Source of the DNA: Gymnopilus junonius
Lineage: Eukaryota; Basidiomycota; Agaricomycetes; Agaricales; Galerinaceae
Assembly (NCBI GenBank): GCA_015501075.1
Contig: JADNYJ010000254.1
Coordinates: 1-49,843 of the forward strand
Direction of reading: 5' to 3'
DNA length: 49,843 nt
In this document: positions 47,120 through 49,843 of the stretch, in pieces
Layout of the letters: each line of letters starts with the position of its first letter
Position numbering within the stretch: the stretch's first letter is position 1
Notes under the pieces: model-generated
Told to the model about the DNA's origin: nothing
The model's database searches: none
Seen by the model: the letters and a program-made list of their open reading frames with translations, nothing else
Translations under genes and position numbers: made by a program

Positions 47120-47674
47120 ATATCGATGAATAATGTGACATTGCATTTCATGGTATAGGGTAGGTATGTCCATTAAGTGATAGCAGCCCAAAAACGTGTA
47201 TCCGAATTTCGCGAACGAAGTGAATTATAGAAGAAAGGTCGACTCGATGATGCGCTTGTCCATGAAGGTTTGGTTTTTAAGTTTCCTTCGAAGCACATTG
47301 TCCCTTTTGACGTTTAGATATTGATACATCTCTTCAATAATCGAAATTATGATAGCGATCAAAAGGTTATAGCAAGGGCAACGGAGTGATTGAACAGGAG
47401 AACCGGGTGAACATATTCGGTGATGTAGGTTTGTTGTAATGAAGGTATGAATAGGAAAATGGTGCTCCAATAGCAGGCAGAAGACAATCACGTTGCATAT
47501 CGACTTCACGAGCGGGCGATGGGTTGGTTTATGTATGGAGTATGCCCTTATGCGTTTTTTTTTCTTTTCTTTTTTTTTAAAGCAACGCAACAGAAGTTAG
47601 CTGTTGCTATAATCGACTCATTAAAAACATCAAGAAGAAGAACAGTATGAAACTTACAAGATGTGTGAGGTCTC
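47120..47674. other. Stretch downstream of the helicase
   Basis: Contains a minus-strand frame of 121 codons (47590-47225) with no recognised domain and a low-complexity Lys run at its start. If the helicase belongs to a Helitron, its 3' hairpin and CTRR end should be here or further left; I could not identify it. Confidence 0.35.
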
Positions 47675-49843
47675 TTACAGCCTACAGTTCAGCCGTGATA
47701 CCTCGCTGCGAAGTTCATCTGATAAACGTGTGTAAATCTTTGATTCAGGAAACCACCGAAGGATAGCAACACCAGACAAGGACGTCACTCTTGATAACAT
47801 GACGTATACACCTTGTCCCCTGGCTGATGCAATGTCGACTATGGCTTTAATGAGAGTTTTCCCCTGACTTTTGAAGTCGGTGTAGGCGTAAGCTGGAACG
47901 AGTGGGAGTTGCAGCCTTGTGAATGCATTGGATTCTATTCCGATGGTATGCAAATCCGAATGGGTGATTCGGACTTTGACAGGAAAGACAGGAATCACGT
48001 TATCCTCGAGACCGGGCATATTAAAGCCAATTCCTTCCACGTAGACATACGCTACAACTGGGTATCTGCGTCCTTGTTCATCGATTTCATATAGTACTTT
48101 TTTTAGTATTCCTTCTGTTCCGTTTACTACCTTGCTTTCAAATGCGATGTTGTCTGTTACCATGACTTTCATCCCCTCGAACAAAGGCAAACGTCCCAGA
48201 GAATCACGAACATGAGACGAATGAAGATTCCACAAATATTCTGTGCACTCAGAAGGCACGGCAGAACGGTTACAAAAATCCCTGGAATAATATACATTCA
48301 CAGGTTTTTTTAACCGGCGGGCATTAAATTCCAGAAGACGTGCGTTTAACAAATCCCGCAGTGTTCGGTTTCCAACGATAAATGGTGCATCTGCAAATGT
48401 AGCTAATTCTCCAGGATTATCTTGGTGAATACGCGAAAGGAGTCTAGACTGCAAGTAAGCATAATCGTTGACACTTCCATCACCGGAGTTACGAGTAAGG
48501 CATCGTCCAACGCGCAAGCGGCTAAGAAAGCGAGAATAAGGAGGGTCACAGAAATGACGGCAATTCTTGATTAATTCCACAACTTTGGATACTTGCCTCC
48601 AAATCAATATACCATTCATGGCAGATACTTTGTCTTCATCTGCATAGTCATGAAAGAACGGATTGTTAATGATTTCACCGCAATAAAGAGAACGTTGAAT
48701 GGGGGTTTGAGCTGACAAAGATCGCCCATGAATACGACGTTTACACCTCCAAATAGTTTAGCACTGTCAGAGCTTTCATCCCTTTTAGCTTGACGCATGA
48801 CATTTGACAATTTGCTTAAAAAGAGGGCACCTAACATCGAAACTTCATCAATTATTAAATATAAAACATCTTTCCACATTGCTGACACTGTATTCATATT
48901 CCTCTTCGCTGAATTTCCTGGATTCTCCATTATCAAAGAATGCAGAGTTGCGCCACCGATAAGTGTAGCTGCAGATCCGGTCGGGGCACCGAGTAATATC
49001 TTCTTGCGTTGACCAGTGCGATGAAACAGTTCGACTATCGATTTGATGACGTGTGATTTTCCTGTTCCTCCCACTCCGGACACAAACATCAACAACTGCT
49101 CATGGCTTCGCGTTCCGAGATGTCTGGCCACGGTCATGAATGCCTCTAGTTGCTCTTTGTTATCTGAGAGGTTCATGTCATTTATCACCCCTTCGACAGT
49201 GGCGTGAAACATTCTGTTTCGGATTATGCCTTCTTCAGCCAGCACGTCAATTCGTACAAAAGGATCAGAAGGCAGCTCTCGCGTTTTCTTTTGTCTAACT
49301 GGTAAGTTCTCATCTGCGTCATCATGTATGCAACGTTTTCGTTTTAACTTCATTGTCGCCCTCTGTACCGTGACATCCTGGCTGTGTAGTCCTGCATCGA
49401 ATGTTTCAGACACGTCGGTATAACGGTTACTTGTTTGTAAATCTGGCAATTTCAGACACACTTCCAATGCATCTGCTACCTGTTTACCGACAGCTTTCTG
49501 CAATAAAGAGGCCATGCGAAATTCGGCAGGTGGCTGAACTTCTGCAACATTATCAGAAACATCTTCCATCATCGTGAATATTGCAGAACCATAACGTTCC
49601 TTCCACCTTGCGATGTCCTCTTCAACGCTTACGTCCATGGCACCATTCCTGGAGCCGCCTGGTTCCTCTTCTGCAACAACTGTCGATTCGTCTACAACTT
49701 CGTTTCCTGCTATGCTTGGTACTCTGAAAGCTATATCCCGGCATTCAGATAAGATGCTCATATTTTTGATTATGGTACGGTGATCATTCCGCATATCGTG
49801 ACTTTCAAATGCATTATATGCATTTAACCATGACTCATCTGCC
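47675..49843 (-). CDS. PIF1/Helitron-type DNA helicase, partial (runs off the right edge), one frame break
   Basis: The minus-strand frame is open from the window edge (49843) to about 48616, and a second frame runs from about 48718 to the stop at 47675. They overlap at a G5 run (48701-48705); one extra base there joins ..GDLCQLKPP to the following helicase sequence. Motifs, counting from the ATG at 49794: Walker A GVGGTGKSH (240-248), motif Ia GAPTGSAATLIGGATLHS (269-286), Walker B LIIDEVSML (313-321) and the GDLCQLKPP sensor. Later come a NGTEGIL block and the terminal AYTDFKSQGKTL and VMLSRVTSLSGV, typical of SF1B PIF1-like helicases of fungal Helitrons. In Helitrons this domain is fused to an N-terminal Rep/HUH nuclease; that part would lie outside the window. 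A domesticated PIF1-like gene cannot be excluded. Confidence 0.85.

Overview
This window reads as nuclear DNA of a filamentous basidiomycete, most likely an Agaricomycete (mushroom-forming fungus). Genes carry many GT-AG introns of about 45-60 nt. The recognisable proteins are fungal housekeeping families: a Nup85 nucleoporin, a Pcp1 rhomboid, Doa10, Grx5, a UPF0357/DUF2015 protein and divergent H3/H4. The flanks carry F-box paralogues, TA-flanked MITEs and a Helitron-type helicase, as is usual in mushroom genomes. I saw no tRNA, rRNA, CRISPR array or bacterial-style feature. The exon models below were built by eye from reading frame, splice sites and protein resemblance; spliced totals divisible by three support most of them.

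Layout. 1-4.8 kb: a coiled-coil RING-finger gene (+) between unassigned stretches. 4.9-10.1 kb: Nup85 (+), a tiny Cys/His-rich protein (+) and mitochondrial rhomboid protease Pcp1 (+). 10.5-14.4 kb: a secreted A1 aspartic protease (-), then histone H3 (-) and histone H4 (+) sharing a 326-bp promoter. 14.8-20.2 kb: Doa10/SSM4, the multi-spanning ER E3 ubiquitin ligase (-). 21.1-24.6 kb: a roughly 1,100-residue low-complexity protein with a repeated RTRSGT motif (+). 24.6-30.5 kb: about 6 kb with no credible gene but a perfect 13-bp hairpin. 30.5-36.3 kb: DUF2015 (-), a CUE+Smr no-go-decay-type nuclease (+), Grx5 (-) and a short-chain dehydrogenase (+). 36.3-49.8 kb: a repeat-rich flank with three F-box-type genes (-), two MITEs, an inverted duplication of an exon-bearing module (41.6-42.0 and 46.6-47.1 kb), two orphan genes and a PIF1/Helitron helicase running off the right edge (-).

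Functional links. Several genes serve organelle and proteostasis roles: nuclear pore, mitochondrial presequence/rhomboid processing, Fe-S cluster glutaredoxin, ER-associated degradation, RING and F-box ubiquitin ligation, and ribosome-linked mRNA decay. They are not an operon-like system.

Two points stand out. First, fifteen reading-frame breaks (one in Nup85, three in Doa10, ten in the RTRSGT gene, one in the helicase) are each repaired by adding one base, nearly always in a homopolymer. This one-sided pattern looks like under-called homopolymers in the assembly rather than gene decay. Second, the right third contains a recently duplicated, inverted exon-like module whose reading frame survives a compound +33 nt indel, next to new small transposons. 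It is the least explained part of the window.
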